A stretch of 64,000 nt of DNA from Rhabditophanes sp. KR3021 (lineage: Eukaryota > Nematoda > Chromadorea > Rhabditida > Alloionematidae), in contig CAUJLY010000001.1 in the NCBI GenBank assembly GCA_963281155.1, positions 7,874,001-7,938,000 on the forward strand, written 5' to 3'. The notes beneath the pieces were generated by a model. That model had not been told where the DNA came from and ran no database searches. It saw only the letters and a list, made by a program, of their open reading frames with translations. A program made the translations under genes and the position numbers. Numbering within the stretch: position 1 is the stretch's first letter; every line of letters begins with the position of its first letter. This document shows positions 1 through 10,044 of this stretch, piece after piece.

Positions 1-393
1 GACAACTCCCAATATAATTCCCAATCTTCTCTTAATTTGACTAAAACCGTGGATGAATTGACTTCCAAATGCCAAAAATCGATCCAATTAATCAAATTAT
101 GTTCAGGCCATAATTTATCTGAATCAGTCGAGAATCTACTAGAACAAGTCGTCGAAACCTCCAATAAACACGACCATGGTGATTTAGGAGTGAGATTAGA
201 AAATCTGAATGCTGCTTTTGATGCCGTCCAGAAATACCTCGAAGAACATCACAAGGAAAGGCTTAATTCACCCCAAGTTGCTAGAAAGAATTTTGTTACT
301 TCCTCAATTAATGAAAGATCTAGGTCTGCTGAAAGAGAAAAAGTTGGGAGATCAAGGGAAAGTTCAGAGGATAGTGAAAAGATTACTTTTTGA
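1..393 (+). CDS. C-terminal end of an unknown protein (partial, cut by window edge)
   Basis: The frame is open from base 1 and ends at a TGA at 391-393, so this is the last exon, or part of it, of a gene that starts before the window. The visible 130 residues are hydrophilic and probably helical: Leu/Glu/Lys-rich with regular hydrophobic spacing. They end in a Ser/Arg/Glu-rich charged tail (several RSR/SRES pairs) and ITF. No domain is recognised. vps-45 starts 243 bp downstream on the same strand, so the two could be co-transcribed, but no clear trans-splice acceptor is visible just before the vps-45 ATG. The coding call rests on the open frame and compositional bias. Confidence 0.6.
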   Translation, partial: DNSQYNSQSSLNLTKTVDELTSKCQKSIQLIKLCSGHNLSESVENLLEQVVETSNKHDHGDLGVRLENLNAAFDAVQKYLEEHHKERLNSPQVARKNFVTSSINERSRSAEREKVGRSRESSEDSEKITF

Positions 394-636
394 TTATATT
401 TTATGTTTTTTAATAGACGGTATTACTATAATTTATTTGCTATTTTGATAAAGTTAGTTTTTATTTGGTGGTGTTTAATATATTTTGAATATAACCCAAA
501 TCATTCCAAACATTATCTCTTTGGGAAACTTGGATTGGAAAAGGGTGTATGTGTTGTTTGTATACGTCAATATTCATGGTAACCAGATCTGAATTAAAAC
601 ACTCATTTGGCGATCTGTCTATTATAAACCTATAAA

Positions 637-2373
637 ATGAATATCTTAACAGCAGCACAACTGTACATAAACGAAATAGTGCAGCTAGCAGGTCCTGGCC
701 TCAAAATCATCCTAATGGACAAAGAAACCGTAGGTACTCTAGTCAAAGACCAATAATTAACCCTTTTCCAGACGTCAATAGTCTCCTGCACCTACTCCCA
801 ATCCGAAATGATGCAAAAAGAGGTCTATCTCTTCGACCGCATCGACGCCACAACTCAAGGCGATGCCCTCAAGTACGTCAAAGCAGTCGTCTTCCTCCGC
901 CCAACCACCAAGAACATCCAACTTCTGTGCGAGGAGGTCAAAAATCCAAAATATTCTCAATATTACGTGAACTTCTCCAACCTCATCTCAAAAGCAGAAG
1001 TCAAAAAGTTAGCTGAAGCTGACAATAAGGAGTTAATTAAGGATTTGAATGAATTTTATCTTGATTATATTCCTTTATCTACTAATCTAGCTTCACTGGG
1101 TATAAAGGACTGTTATGAGGAAGGTTCATTTGAGTTGTCGAGTGATTGTTTAGCTAGATCTGTGCAGATGTTGACAGCGTTGTCATTGTCCTTCAAGAGG
1201 AAACCCTCGGTCAGGTATTTGAAGGCATCGAGTAATGCGGTGAAGTTGGCTGAAGCGATGGATCGTTTGTTTATTAGAGATGATCAATTGTTCGAAAGCT
1301 GCTCGGAAGAAGTGTTGATTTTGATCCTGGACCGGTCCGAAGATGCTGTTACTCCGCTGCTTAACCAGTGGACGTATGAGGCTATGGTTAATGAATTAGT
1401 TGGGATCACTAATAACCGGGTCAAGCTTAACATGCTCACTACTGACCAGAAAGGCCACGAAAAGAGAGAAGACAAGAATTATGTTCTGAATTGTCTTCAA
1501 GATGAATTTTATGCTGAAAATATGTATCTAAACTTTGGTGAAATCGGACAAAATATCAAGAAGCTGATGTCGGACTTTCAAATCAAGGCCAAAACTCACC
1601 AAGAACTAGAAAGTGTTAGTGACATGAAGAAGTTTATTGAAGATTATCCGCAATTTAAGAAAATATCGGGAACCGTCTCGATGCACGTTCAATTGGTTGG
1701 GGAACTAAGTGCAATTGTCGCAAAGGAGAAGTTGATGGAAGTTTCAGAGTTGGAGCAGATGATGGCTGCGAATGGCGATCATTCGACTTGTTTGGGAAAT
1801 ACGAAAAGGTTGATTCAAGACAGGGATGTTAATGAGAATAATTGTCTGAGACTCGCTATGTTGTATGCTTTGAGATTCGAAGAACATCTCAACAACTCAT
1901 TGCCAACTTTGTTGAGTTTGCTGCGCTCACGCCAAATAGCCGAATCCAAAATTTCTGCCGTCCGAAACATCATCTCTTTTGGGGGAATCAAATCCAGACA
2001 AAACGATCTTTTCAAAAACCAATCCGCCTCAGAAATGGCCAAACGTTTCATTAAAGGTTTCAAAGGAGTCGAAAACATCTATACTCAACACGAACCCTAC
2101 ATCATCCATGTCCTTGAGTCACTAGTCAGAAATCGGTTGAGTGAAAGTGCCTTTCCTCATGTCAGAGACTCGAATGGCGGAAGTTCATTGAGACGAGTAG
2201 AAAGTGTGATCTTGCATGTTATCGGAGGTGCTACCTATGAGGAGAGTGCGGCTGTTAATGCTTTTAACTTAAAGAGTCGACAGAATCCAAGTTATCCCAA
2301 TGTGGTGTTGTCTAGTAATTGGGTCCATACGACTGGCAGTTTTGTGGAGGCTTTGAGTAAAGGGAAGCATTAG
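637..2373 (+). CDS. vps-45: VPS45-type Sec1/Munc18 (SM) protein
   Basis: Two exons, 637-729 and 772-2373, joined by a 42-nt intron in phase 0, give about 564 residues; VPS45 is usually near 570. The first exon ends in DKET and joins TSIVSCTYSQSE, the N-terminal core of VPS45. The continuation QKEVYLFDRID and the later RSEDAVTPLLNQWTYEAMV are diagnostic of the family, and the VIGGATYEES signature is near the C-terminus. SM proteins clasp syntaxin-family SNAREs. VPS45 acts with the TGN/endosomal syntaxin (Tlg2/STX16 type) in Golgi-to-endosome and recycling traffic, as a peripheral cytosolic protein. Starting at the Met at 808 would lose the conserved first strand, so 637 is preferred. Confidence 0.93.
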
Positions 2374-2478
2374 ATGGAAAATGGCAAAAGGGCCAAATTT
2401 AAAGAGTAATATATATTTATTTATGGTAACAAAGCAGAAGGTTTTACATAATTAAGAACTTCTTAATAATAAATTTTT

Positions 2479-3199
2479 TTAACTTTGTTTTCTTATATTT
2501 GGCTTTGTAACAACAACGGGCACATTCAAATAATTTCTCGGTTCCTTGACATATTTGTTAGTACATAATTTGCCACACCCATTATTACAGCATTTGTAAT
2601 GGCCACTGCAATCCTTATCTAAGTGGCATTCAGTGTAACAAAGTTGTATTATTTCACCATGATTCATCAAGTCTTTGTTGCAAGTTCCAGGTTTAGTGAG
2701 GGAAATGTCTTGGTAGTAGAAAGAGTTGAGAGGAACTTTAGGGAAGATTACTGTTTTATGAGTGTTCAACATTTTACGAGGAATTTGATAGCCTTGGAGA
2801 GGAGTTTGATTCTTTTTTGAGTTGCAGTAAGTAGGATTGATTTCCATCCAGTTTTTGTCGTAATAAATTGCGTAACAGCCAGAAGAACGGCAATTATTTA
2901 TTATGCAATGAGACGCCAATTTGCAGTACTTTTTGTAACTTAAGCATGGATTAATCAGGCAATTGATGGTGGAATTTAGCACTAAATAACCAAATAACAA
3001 AAAGTTAAATCATTTACTTACCTTCACAGCATTTAGTTTTCCTAACACACCTAGAAACTTTATCTCGTCCTTTCTTTAATTGAAAACATGGGTCACATTT
3101 AATAGTCAAGTCAGGTTGTGGTATAGGGTGTGCTTCATCCTCATAAATCGCCTCAATTAGCAAAGGAAATATCAAAACTAGCAGAAGCGATATTTTCAT
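2479..3199 (-). CDS. Secreted cysteine-rich protein with C-terminal WAP domain
   Basis: Exon 1 (3199-3022) and exon 2 (2981-2479) are joined across a 40-nt intron (GTAAGT...TTTAG) and encode about 226 residues. It begins with a signal peptide (MKISLLLVLIFPLLIEA). A CxxC...CxxxxCC block follows, then a second cysteine cluster (CLINPC, CKLASHC, NNC, GC) and an aromatic spacer. The end is a four-disulfide-core WAP-like module: KPGTC, then C-x3-C-x5-C-x5-CC-x3-C-x3-C. WAP modules are extracellular and often inhibit proteases or act against microbes; the role here is inferred. Its 3' end is about 105 bp from that of vps-45, tail to tail. The N-terminal cysteine block is not one I can name. Confidence 0.8.
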
Positions 3200-3416
3200 T
3201 ATTTCAATTTTAAATGTGATTAAGTTAAATGTGTGTAATGGCGTTATTAAGTGTAAGAATTTAGTTGATTGATGAGAATACTTTTGATTGCATAAGTAAA
3301 GATGATTTGTTACACTAATGACGATTGTTAAAAAGAAAGTATTAAGTCAAAAAAATTTATTATTACAAAGGCAGCTTTGTTTTAATTGTTAGTAAATGAA
3401 TATTACAATAAAATAA

Positions 3417-4496
3417 TTATAAATTAATGGGCGTCATGTATTGGATGCAAAAGTTGTGCATTTGTTTCCGACGGAGATCATTTATTGTTTTGTAGATGCT
3501 AGTCGAATGGCGGACGGGGAATGTTTCCCGGTTAAGTTCAATACCAGCTACTTGATGTTCCATAAAGTACTCTGATGCTTTTTTGATTGTGTTGATGTAG
3601 GATTCCCGGTCTATGTTTATATGACACGAGCAATACCCTTGGCAAATCAAATAAACTTCAGAATTACTAGCTTTTGAAGATATTGGCTTTACAGCTGTGA
3701 TTTGCTTAAAATGACTTCTCATTTTATGAATTAATGTAACTGTTTCCACCTCAAAAAAAGTATAAAACTTAATTATCAACACACCATTATCCTTCAACAA
3801 GCCCATCGCAACCTCCACTTCTTTTGCGATCAAAGGATAGACTGTCATTTCCTGATTTGCTGGATCATCTGTGCAGTCGAAACTTCCATCAGCTGTCACA
3901 ATATCAAATTTTCCACCTTCAGCAATCTTCTTGATATAGGCTTCATCGAAGTTTAGCAAATTCCCTGTTCCATCTGCTCCATACATCATTCGTTCGGGGA
4001 AAGATTCGATTATTCCAAAGTCATCTCCGAGAGCGGTTGAGTTTGATGCTTGCTTGAGAGTATTCATAAACCATTTATAAGAGCCGTCCTTTGAGAGTTC
4101 CGAATTTCCAAGAAAGTAATTGAATGCTAAGATAAATGCTCCAGGGGCCTCGCAAAGATGAATTGCTCTGACTTCAGTGTCTCTTTGTTCAAAATAAGGT
4201 CTAAGTCTTGATAGGCATTCCATACATTTCATAAATGCTTTTGAACAGAACGGTAGATCGTAGATCTTTTTGAGTTCCCAAGAAGTTCTTCCCATAATAT
4301 CACATTTTGCAGTGTGCTTCGACCACTCTTCTCTCTCCAGTTTTTTAAAAGGCGTTGTTTTGGCTTTTACAAGATTTAGACGACTCTTAATTTCGTCGCG
4401 TATATTTAAGGATGCCCCAATCTCAAAGTTCGTTAGATCAAATTGTGTCTCCCCACAATTCGTCAGTCTTTTCAACAAATTACCAACATCCATCAA
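3417..4496 (-). CDS. CMTR2: Cap-specific mRNA 2'-O-methyltransferase 2 (cap2 FtsJ/RrmJ fold)
   Basis: A single exon encodes 359 residues. The SAM-binding loop HLCEAPGAF is at about 113-121. It is followed by the catalytic Asp in TADGSFD (about D203), the Lys in LIIKFYTFFE (about K243) and the Glu in SEVYLICQGY (about E280), in the order of the K-D-K-E tetrad of RrmJ-type 2'-O-methyltransferases. The CEAPGAF form is typical of CMTR2 (cap2, second nucleotide) rather than CMTR1. The protein stops shortly after the catalytic domain, whereas vertebrate CMTR2 is about twice as long, so the non-catalytic C-terminal domain is absent or much reduced. An acceptor (GTTTTCAG) ends 8 bases before the ATG. 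It lies 240 bp downstream of the ValRS gene on the same strand, consistent with an operon. Confidence 0.9.
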   Translation of the reverse strand: MMDVGNLLKRLTNCGETQFDLTNFEIGASLNIRDEIKSRLNLVKAKTTPFKKLEREEWSKHTAKCDIMGRTSWELKKIYDLPFCSKAFMKCMECLSRLRPYFEQRDTEVRAIHLCEAPGAFILAFNYFLGNSELSKDGSYKWFMNTLKQASNSTALGDDFGIIESFPERMMYGADGTGNLLNFDEAYIKKIAEGGKFDIVTADGSFDCTDDPANQEMTVYPLIAKEVEVAMGLLKDNGVLIIKFYTFFEVETVTLIHKMRSHFKQITAVKPISSKASNSEVYLICQGYCSCHINIDRESYINTIKKASEYFMEHQVAGIELNRETFPVRHSTSIYKTINDLRRKQMHNFCIQYMTPINL

Positions 4497-4503
4497 TTAA
4501 AAT

Positions 4504-4511
4504 CTGAAAAC
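4504..4511 (-). promoter_or_regulatory. Probable spliced-leader trans-splice acceptor for CMTR2
   Basis: On the minus strand GTTTTCAG sits 8 bases upstream of the CMTR2 ATG with no coding exon before it. In the 240-nt spacer after the ValRS stop there is an AATAAA-type poly(A) signal near 4600. Cleavage signal followed by an acceptor is the usual arrangement between genes of a nematode operon. Inferred from sequence only. Confidence 0.55.
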
Positions 4512-4736
4512 TATAAGTTATAAAAAGATTTAATAAAAATGAAAAAGATATTGAAACTCGAATTTAACAAGTGCAAAAGCATACGGAAAATTATCAAAAA
4601 TTTATTATTAAAAAGCGTGTATTTTACTTGGATGAATAGATTGTTCAAGATAACATAAAAATAGCAATATATTTAATTAAATTACGTGGAAAGTGACAAG
4701 AGTAATCCTATTTTTCCAGCTTAATAATATACTTAT

Positions 4737-7700
4737 TTATCCGGAAGCTGTAAACTTGGTCAAATCAAGTCCAACCTTAATTTTTTCATCAGTTGTAGGT
4801 GCGAAGGTATAATCTGAGGGTCCCTCTTTGCCAATAACAACCTTTTCAGCGGAACACAAAGTCCCAATCAACTTTTCAAAGCCGGCCAATTCCTTGGTCT
4901 TATCCTGATCATCAACAGCAACAAACAAGTCAGCCTTGCTCTTTCCAATAGTCTTACACTCAGCACGCAACGATCTCGTAGCTGTAATAACAACGAAAAC
5001 CTTAGCAATCAAGCTTTCAGCTTTCTCATCTTCAAATTGGTACTTTTCAGCCAAAGGATACTTACTAACATGAATCGAGGCAGCTTTTTCACTCTCAACT
5101 TTAGGTAATCTCTGCCATAATTCTTCCGAAATAAATGGCATCAAAGGAGCAATTAATTGGAGGCCAGTAAAAATGCACCAATAAAGGATCTGTCTGATTC
5201 CTTCCTTTTCTCCATCGGTTCCATCCCACATAGTTGGCTTGATGGCCTCAAGGTAAAAGTCGCATAAATCGTAGAGCCAGAAGTTATAAATAGCTGTGGT
5301 GACTTGGTCGAATTTGTAAGATTCAAAGCTTTCATTGACTTTACGGACGGCGAAGGCAAGTTTTGAGATAATGTACTTGTCGGCAACGTTATCTCCGATC
5401 TTTAATTCACTTAGTTCGATTGGTTTGAAGTTTTCCCCGAGATGCATCATCGAGAATTTGACGGCTTGCCACATTTTGTTGCAGAAGTATCTGTAGGACT
5501 GAACTCTTGAGACATCTAAATTGATGTCTCTTCCTTGGCCAGTGTAGGCCATTAAACCAAATCTAAGAGCATCAGTTCCTAAAAAGTTAAACATTAAAGT
5601 TATATTCTCAGATATGAATATATTTTAATTACACTTCTTAATAATTTGCCTACATTTTATGTTAGCCTCACTTAGTTACTGTTAAAGAATCACATATCAT
5701 CAGTTAGAACAAGGATATGACTTTTACTGTTGTGTTATATTGGTAACTTTAAACCCTACTCCTTTCAAACTTTTAAATATACTCATACATACCACATTCA
5801 GGAATTCCATTAGGATAATCAGCAACTTGTCCGGCCTTAGCAATAACGATCTCCTTTGCATCCAAATTTCCTTTTTCAAGTTCGGCATTAAGACCAGCCA
5901 AGTCAATTCCTTGAATAACATTCATTGGATCAATGACATTTCCTAAACTTTTAGACATTTTACGTCCATGACAATCACGAATCATTGCGTGGAAGAAAAC
6001 ATCATTGAATGGAAGTTGGCCAGTAAGTTCTTGTGACATGAAGACCATTCTAGCGATCCAGAAGAAAATAATATCATGACCTGTAATTGTAGAAAAATAA
6101 GATTTTGGATCATTGTTTTATTTTGTTATTAATTTTGTATTAGCTGAATGCTAGTTATTAACATGCTTTTGTGTTTTAATTGAATTTTGACAATCAACTT
6201 TTTGTGCAAAAATACCTGTATTCATGAAGTGTCCGGGGAAATACTTTGACATGTCTGATGTCTTTTCGGGCCATCCCATAACGACGAAAGGCCACATTCC
6301 TGAACTGAACCAAGTGTCGAGAACATCTTCGTCCCATTCAAGAATGATGTGTTCTTCTTTGACGTTGAATTTTTTGGCGGCTTTGGCTCTGGCTTCCTGT
6401 TCAGTGCCAGCGGAAACCCAATATTCGTTGTCTGAGTTGTCTCCATTAGCTTTCCCAGCTTCCTTGGTGAATTGGACGAAGTAAGCAGGGATTCTGTGGC
6501 CCCACCACAACTGCCTCGAAATGCACCAATCTCTAATGTTCTCCAACCATCTATTCCAAGTAGCAACATGGAAATTTGGCATCAACTTCAAAGCACCAGA
6601 CTCAACAGCCTCAACTGCTTTCTTGGCCATTTCATCGCACTTGACAAACCATTGTGACTTGAGTTTGGGTTCAACAATATCCTTAGATCTTGTGCAAATT
6701 GGAACAGCCATGGGATTGTCTTTCTTTCCGTGGTAGAGCCCAAGTTTCGTTAGTTCTTCAGCCAACTTCCCACGCGCCTCGAATCTTTTCATTCCTGAGA
6801 ATTGACCGCAACCTTCTGTGATCAGTCCTTCATCTGTTAGAATCGTGATAAATGGAAGTGAATGTCTTTGTCCAACTTCGTAATCAGTAGGGTCATGCGC
6901 AGGTGTGATCTTAACACATCCAGTTCCGAAGTCTTTTTCAACGAAATCGTCCGCCAAAATTGTCATTTCTCTCCCAGAAATGAAAGGATGTCTAATTTTT
7001 TTCCCAATCAAATGAGTGTATCTTTGATCTGTTGGATGAACACAGACAGCAACATCTCCCAACATAGTTTCAAGACGAGTAGTAGCAACGATAATTTGTT
7101 CATCAGAATCAACAAGCGGGTAAGCAAATGATTCGATGATTCCGAATTCAATCTTTTGGTCGTATCCTGGGACAGACAACATCGTGGCCCCACCAATTTC
7201 AATCTTTTCGACTTCGATGTCACTGATAGCAGATCTTAGAGTACAACTCCAGTTGACTAATCTGTTGGCACGGTGAATGGTTCCCTTTTCGTGCATTCTA
7301 ATGAACGCTTCATTGACGGCTCTTTTGACTTTTGGATCCATTGTGAAAACGGCACGATCCCAGTCTGTAGAAGCTCCCATTTTACGAAATTGTTCGTAGA
7401 TGATATGGCCCTTTTCGTTCTTGTACTTCCAGACTTCATCTAAGAACTTTTCACGCCCAAGATCATGTCTTGATTGCCCCCGTTCGCGTTGCAATTTCTT
7501 CTCAACAACAATCTACAAAACCATTAATTTAACTCACTTAAAAACAGAACTTACTTGTGTCGCAATCCCACTATGATCACATCCAGGATTATACAAAACT
7601 TTCTTACCCAGCATTCTTTGGTAACGGGCAACAGTATCTTCAACAGAAGTAGCCAAAGCATGCCCCAAATGCAAAGTTCCAGTAACATTAGGTGGTGGAA

Positions 7701-8104
7701 TACAAACGACGAAGGGCTCTTGTCCCGCGTGTTCATTATATTCCGGTTTGAACATACCTTCGGCTTCCCACCATTCATACCATGCTTTTTCGACAAATTT
7801 AGGATCGTAGGCAGTTGGAAGTCCACGAGAGGTGTTTTTCTTTGCTCCGATGGGGTGGTCGGCGATGTAGTTGACGACCTCCTTTGCTGCCTTGGCCTTC
7901 TTCTTCTAAATTTTTTGCTAGCATATTTTATTTGAATTTAAATAAACTTACAGCAGCAGTAGCAGATTCATTCTTAGCAGCAGCAGCTTTGGCAGCTTCC
8001 GTCTTCTTTTGCTTTTCCTCAAACTTAGCTAATTTAGCTGCTTTCTCAGCTTCCTTTTTTAATTGAGCAGGAGTCTTCTCCTTCAGTAGACTTTCATCAG
8101 CCAT
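4737..8104 (-). CDS. vars-1: Valyl-tRNA synthetase (class I), five exons
   Basis: Exons (minus) 8104-7952, 7905-7555, 7512-6216, 6080-5793 and 5578-4737 join in consistent phases to give about 976 residues. ValRS charges tRNA-Val in the cytosol and edits mischarged Thr. Visible features are a Lys/Ala-rich N-terminal extension (KKEAEKAAK), the HIGH-type motif as HLGH (about 130-133) in [15 protein letters not shown], the CP1 editing domain ([11 protein letters not shown], then [12 protein letters not shown]), the valyl-specific [11 protein letters not shown] and WWGHRIPAY, and KMSKS in [10 protein letters not shown] (about 641-645). The anticodon-binding and C-terminal regions follow. No mitochondrial presequence is evident, so the cytosolic enzyme is favoured. 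The first gene of a likely operon with CMTR2. Confidence 0.95.
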
Positions 8105-8371
8105 AATAATTTACTCTATAAATTAAAAATTTTAAATCAGCGTTATGTACACATTTTATGACGAAATTGGCGTGTCACAACCAAATAATAAGAATGATGC
8201 AATGAGTGGATGTTGAAATATGGATTAATAAAATTTATTAAATATTTTTATTCGTAAATAACAACCCCATTAAGATAAAAGCAAAAGAAAGCTTCAAATG
8301 GGCCAACAATTTACAATTCATAATTCGTAGTATCTCTCAAACTGATTATATTTGGAAGAAGGTATATCTAA
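8105..8371. other. Intergenic spacer upstream of ValRS
   Basis: About 270 bases of AT-rich sequence. On the minus strand an ATTTATAG/AG acceptor lies about ten bases before the ValRS ATG and may be a trans-splice site. No other gene is seen. Confidence 0.4.
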
Positions 8372-8572
8372 TTACACAGTTGGCGGATGTAATAAAGTAT
8401 CAACAACAGGATTACTAGTCGTACTTGAAATCTGCTTCACCAAAGGAAGATACTCCCAATCAGTTGAAGTTTCTATAGCCAAATCCAATGCATCCGTTGT
8501 AATTGTTTTATAAATGCTTGTTGTTCTAGCCCAAATAAAGACAGGAGCGATTAATAATAAAATAATTTTCAT
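8372..8572 (-). CDS. Small secreted protein, 66 aa
   Basis: A single-exon ORF of 66 residues. The N-terminal signal peptide MKIILLLIAPVFIWA probably cleaves before RTTS. The mature part of about 50 residues has no cysteine, is Thr/Ser-rich and ends in HPPTV. I do not recognise a family. It is the first of three consecutive minus-strand secreted-protein genes (8372-9838), which suggests a local cluster. It could encode a processed peptide, but no dibasic sites are present. The signal peptide and the pattern of its neighbours support the call; there is no homology evidence. Confidence 0.55.
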   Translation of the reverse strand: MKIILLLIAPVFIWARTTSIYKTITTDALDLAIETSTDWEYLPLVKQISSTTSNPVVDTLLHPPTV

Positions 8573-8739
8573 TCTTTTGGTTATAATTTAGTTTGTTAAG
8601 CTACTTAAATACAATCAAAACAAGCTTTAAATTATGGTGTGTTGTCATTTTTATTTTGGGTAAATAGTTGTAAAGGAAGGTGTATAAATATTAGTTGAAC
8701 GGTAGATGGAATTCGAGCAACTTTGTTTCATTGAGTAGG

Positions 8740-9279
8740 TTAGTCATAAGAAGGAATTCGGAATTCTTTTCTTCTATCGAATTCTGGTAAATCCATGTCA
8801 AAAACGGTGTCTCTGTTACGATATCCTAAATCGTTCGATCTATACCCACTATCCTCTTCATTGCGATGATGTTTTCTGTGTGAAGAACTGCGTGAATTGT
8901 CGTTATCTAAAACATCCCAGACATCAGCTCCTTCCCCTGAGTCCACTGGCCTTTTGTCGAAAACATCGAAATCTAAAGCATCATCAGATCTAAATGCATT
9001 TCTATGATCATCGATCATCAACTTATTATTGCCATGTTTACTGTGATAATGATTACTCCCTGGCAAAGAAAGTGAATCCTCAGTCGAAATACCTACATCC
9101 TTCAAAGCATTATCAAGTAAATCGGTCTCCTTCGAAATAGCCTTATCCAAATATTCCAATTCAGCCAACTCATGATTGACTTCATCTACAGGACTTTCAT
9201 GAAACCTAGAATTCCTAATAACATTTGCATCAACTAAAGACAAGGAAATTAACAATACAAGCAATAAAGTAGTAGTCAT
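8740..9279 (-). CDS. Secreted acidic protein, 179 aa, unknown
   Basis: A single exon. A clear signal peptide (MTTTLLLVLLISLSLVDA) is followed by an acidic, hydrophilic chain without cysteine. A short helical segment (VNHELAELEYLDKAISKE) comes first, then His/Asp/Ser-rich disordered sequence with SSSHRKHHRNEE, and an end near FRIPSYD. No domain is recognised. A GTATAAAA element lies about 30 bp upstream of the ATG, suggesting TATA-driven, non-trans-spliced expression like its neighbours. The length and clean frame make it convincing as a gene; the function is unknown. Confidence 0.7.
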   Translation of the reverse strand: MTTTLLLVLLISLSLVDANVIRNSRFHESPVDEVNHELAELEYLDKAISKETDLLDNALKDVGISTEDSLSLPGSNHYHSKHGNNKLMIDDHRNAFRSDDALDFDVFDKRPVDSGEGADVWDVLDNDNSRSSSHRKHHRNEEDSGYRSNDLGYRNRDTVFDMDLPEFDRRKEFRIPSYD

Positions 9280-9309
9280 TGTGATTAAGAAAACATTTTT
9301 ATTACCGTC

Positions 9310-9317
9310 TTTTATAC
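9310..9317 (-). promoter_or_regulatory. TATA-like element of the 179-aa secreted gene
   Basis: GTATAAAA on the minus strand, about 31 bases from the ATG at 9279. The same string occurs at a similar distance before other small secreted genes in the window (near 9880 and 32597, with a similar one at 33468). Confidence 0.45.
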
Positions 9318-9460
9318 ATCTAATTAATTGTGTGCAAAAGCTTACTATACAAAAGATGATTCAAGCTTTGTTTTATACAAAAATTACAAAAAGATAATAA
9401 TGGCTTTGATTGTTTATTTTAATTAAGTAATAAAAGATTAAATTAAAAAAATTGAAGTTG

Positions 9461-9838
9461 TTAGGAGAGTGGTGTTTCGGCTAAAGGTTGCACATATTCA
9501 TCTCCATCGTATGAAGGTGTTTCGTCTGCGGTGATATTTGGAAAGTCATTCATGTAATCATCCGGTAAAACTGAATCGTCTGTTTTATAGCCTTCTCTCA
9601 TGAATGGAAACCAACAGGGTGCTGGGTTTTCATCTGTCGAATTAGTTGATTCTTCTAAAATAGTTTCATTGGCCGTATTTGTTACAGGGTCATTTTCACT
9701 TCCAATAGTTGCATTTCTCACATTAGTTACTGGATCTTTTTCACTCCCAATAGTTGCATTTGTAATTTCACCCCAACAAACATAAACACTTACACAAACA
9801 ATAATAGCAGATAATACAGGATTAAAAAACTTCATCAA
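9461..9838 (-). CDS. Secreted repeat-containing protein, 125 aa
   Basis: A single exon. The signal peptide MMKFFNPVLSAIIVCVSVYVCWG is followed by a tandem 15-residue repeat (NATIGSEKDPVTNVR, then NATIGSENDPVTNTA, then NETI) carrying several N-glycosylation sequons (NAT, NET, NST). The rest is acidic with PSYDGDEYVQP near the end. At DNA level the repeat has a 45-bp period around 9702-9760. No family is recognised. It lies next to two other secreted genes on the same strand. Confidence 0.65.
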   Translation of the reverse strand: MMKFFNPVLSAIIVCVSVYVCWGEITNATIGSEKDPVTNVRNATIGSENDPVTNTANETILEESTNSTDENPAPCWFPFMREGYKTDDSVLPDDYMNDFPNITADETPSYDGDEYVQPLAETPLS

Positions 9839-9875
9839 AATTTTCTTATTGTGACATTGTCATCCATATATTTAC

Positions 9876-9898
9876 TTTTTTATACATCTTTTCTTATC
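9876..9898 (-). promoter_or_regulatory. TATA-like element and GATA site upstream of the repeat protein
   Basis: On the minus strand GTATAAAAA lies about 40 bases from the ATG at 9838, with CGATAAGA just beyond it. GATA sites of this form bind intestinal GATA factors in nematodes; gut expression is only a suggestion. Confidence 0.35.
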
Positions 9899-10044
9899 GC
9901 TCTAACCAAAAAAGTATAATTTATTTCATGGATTAATTTTTATGTTTAAAGGTGTGTGTACAGGAGTAAATATATTATATTTATTTAAAAAAGCAAATAA
10001 TTAAAAGACAGATATTATATTTTTTGTTAGTAGAATGTGATATA

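Noticed and set aside
461..658. Minus-strand ORF of 65 codons opposite the vps-45 5' region
   Set aside because: Overlaps the real first exon of vps-45 and has no coding features.
5740..8066. Several plus-strand ORFs across the ValRS gene
   Set aside because: Antisense shadows of conserved ValRS exons.
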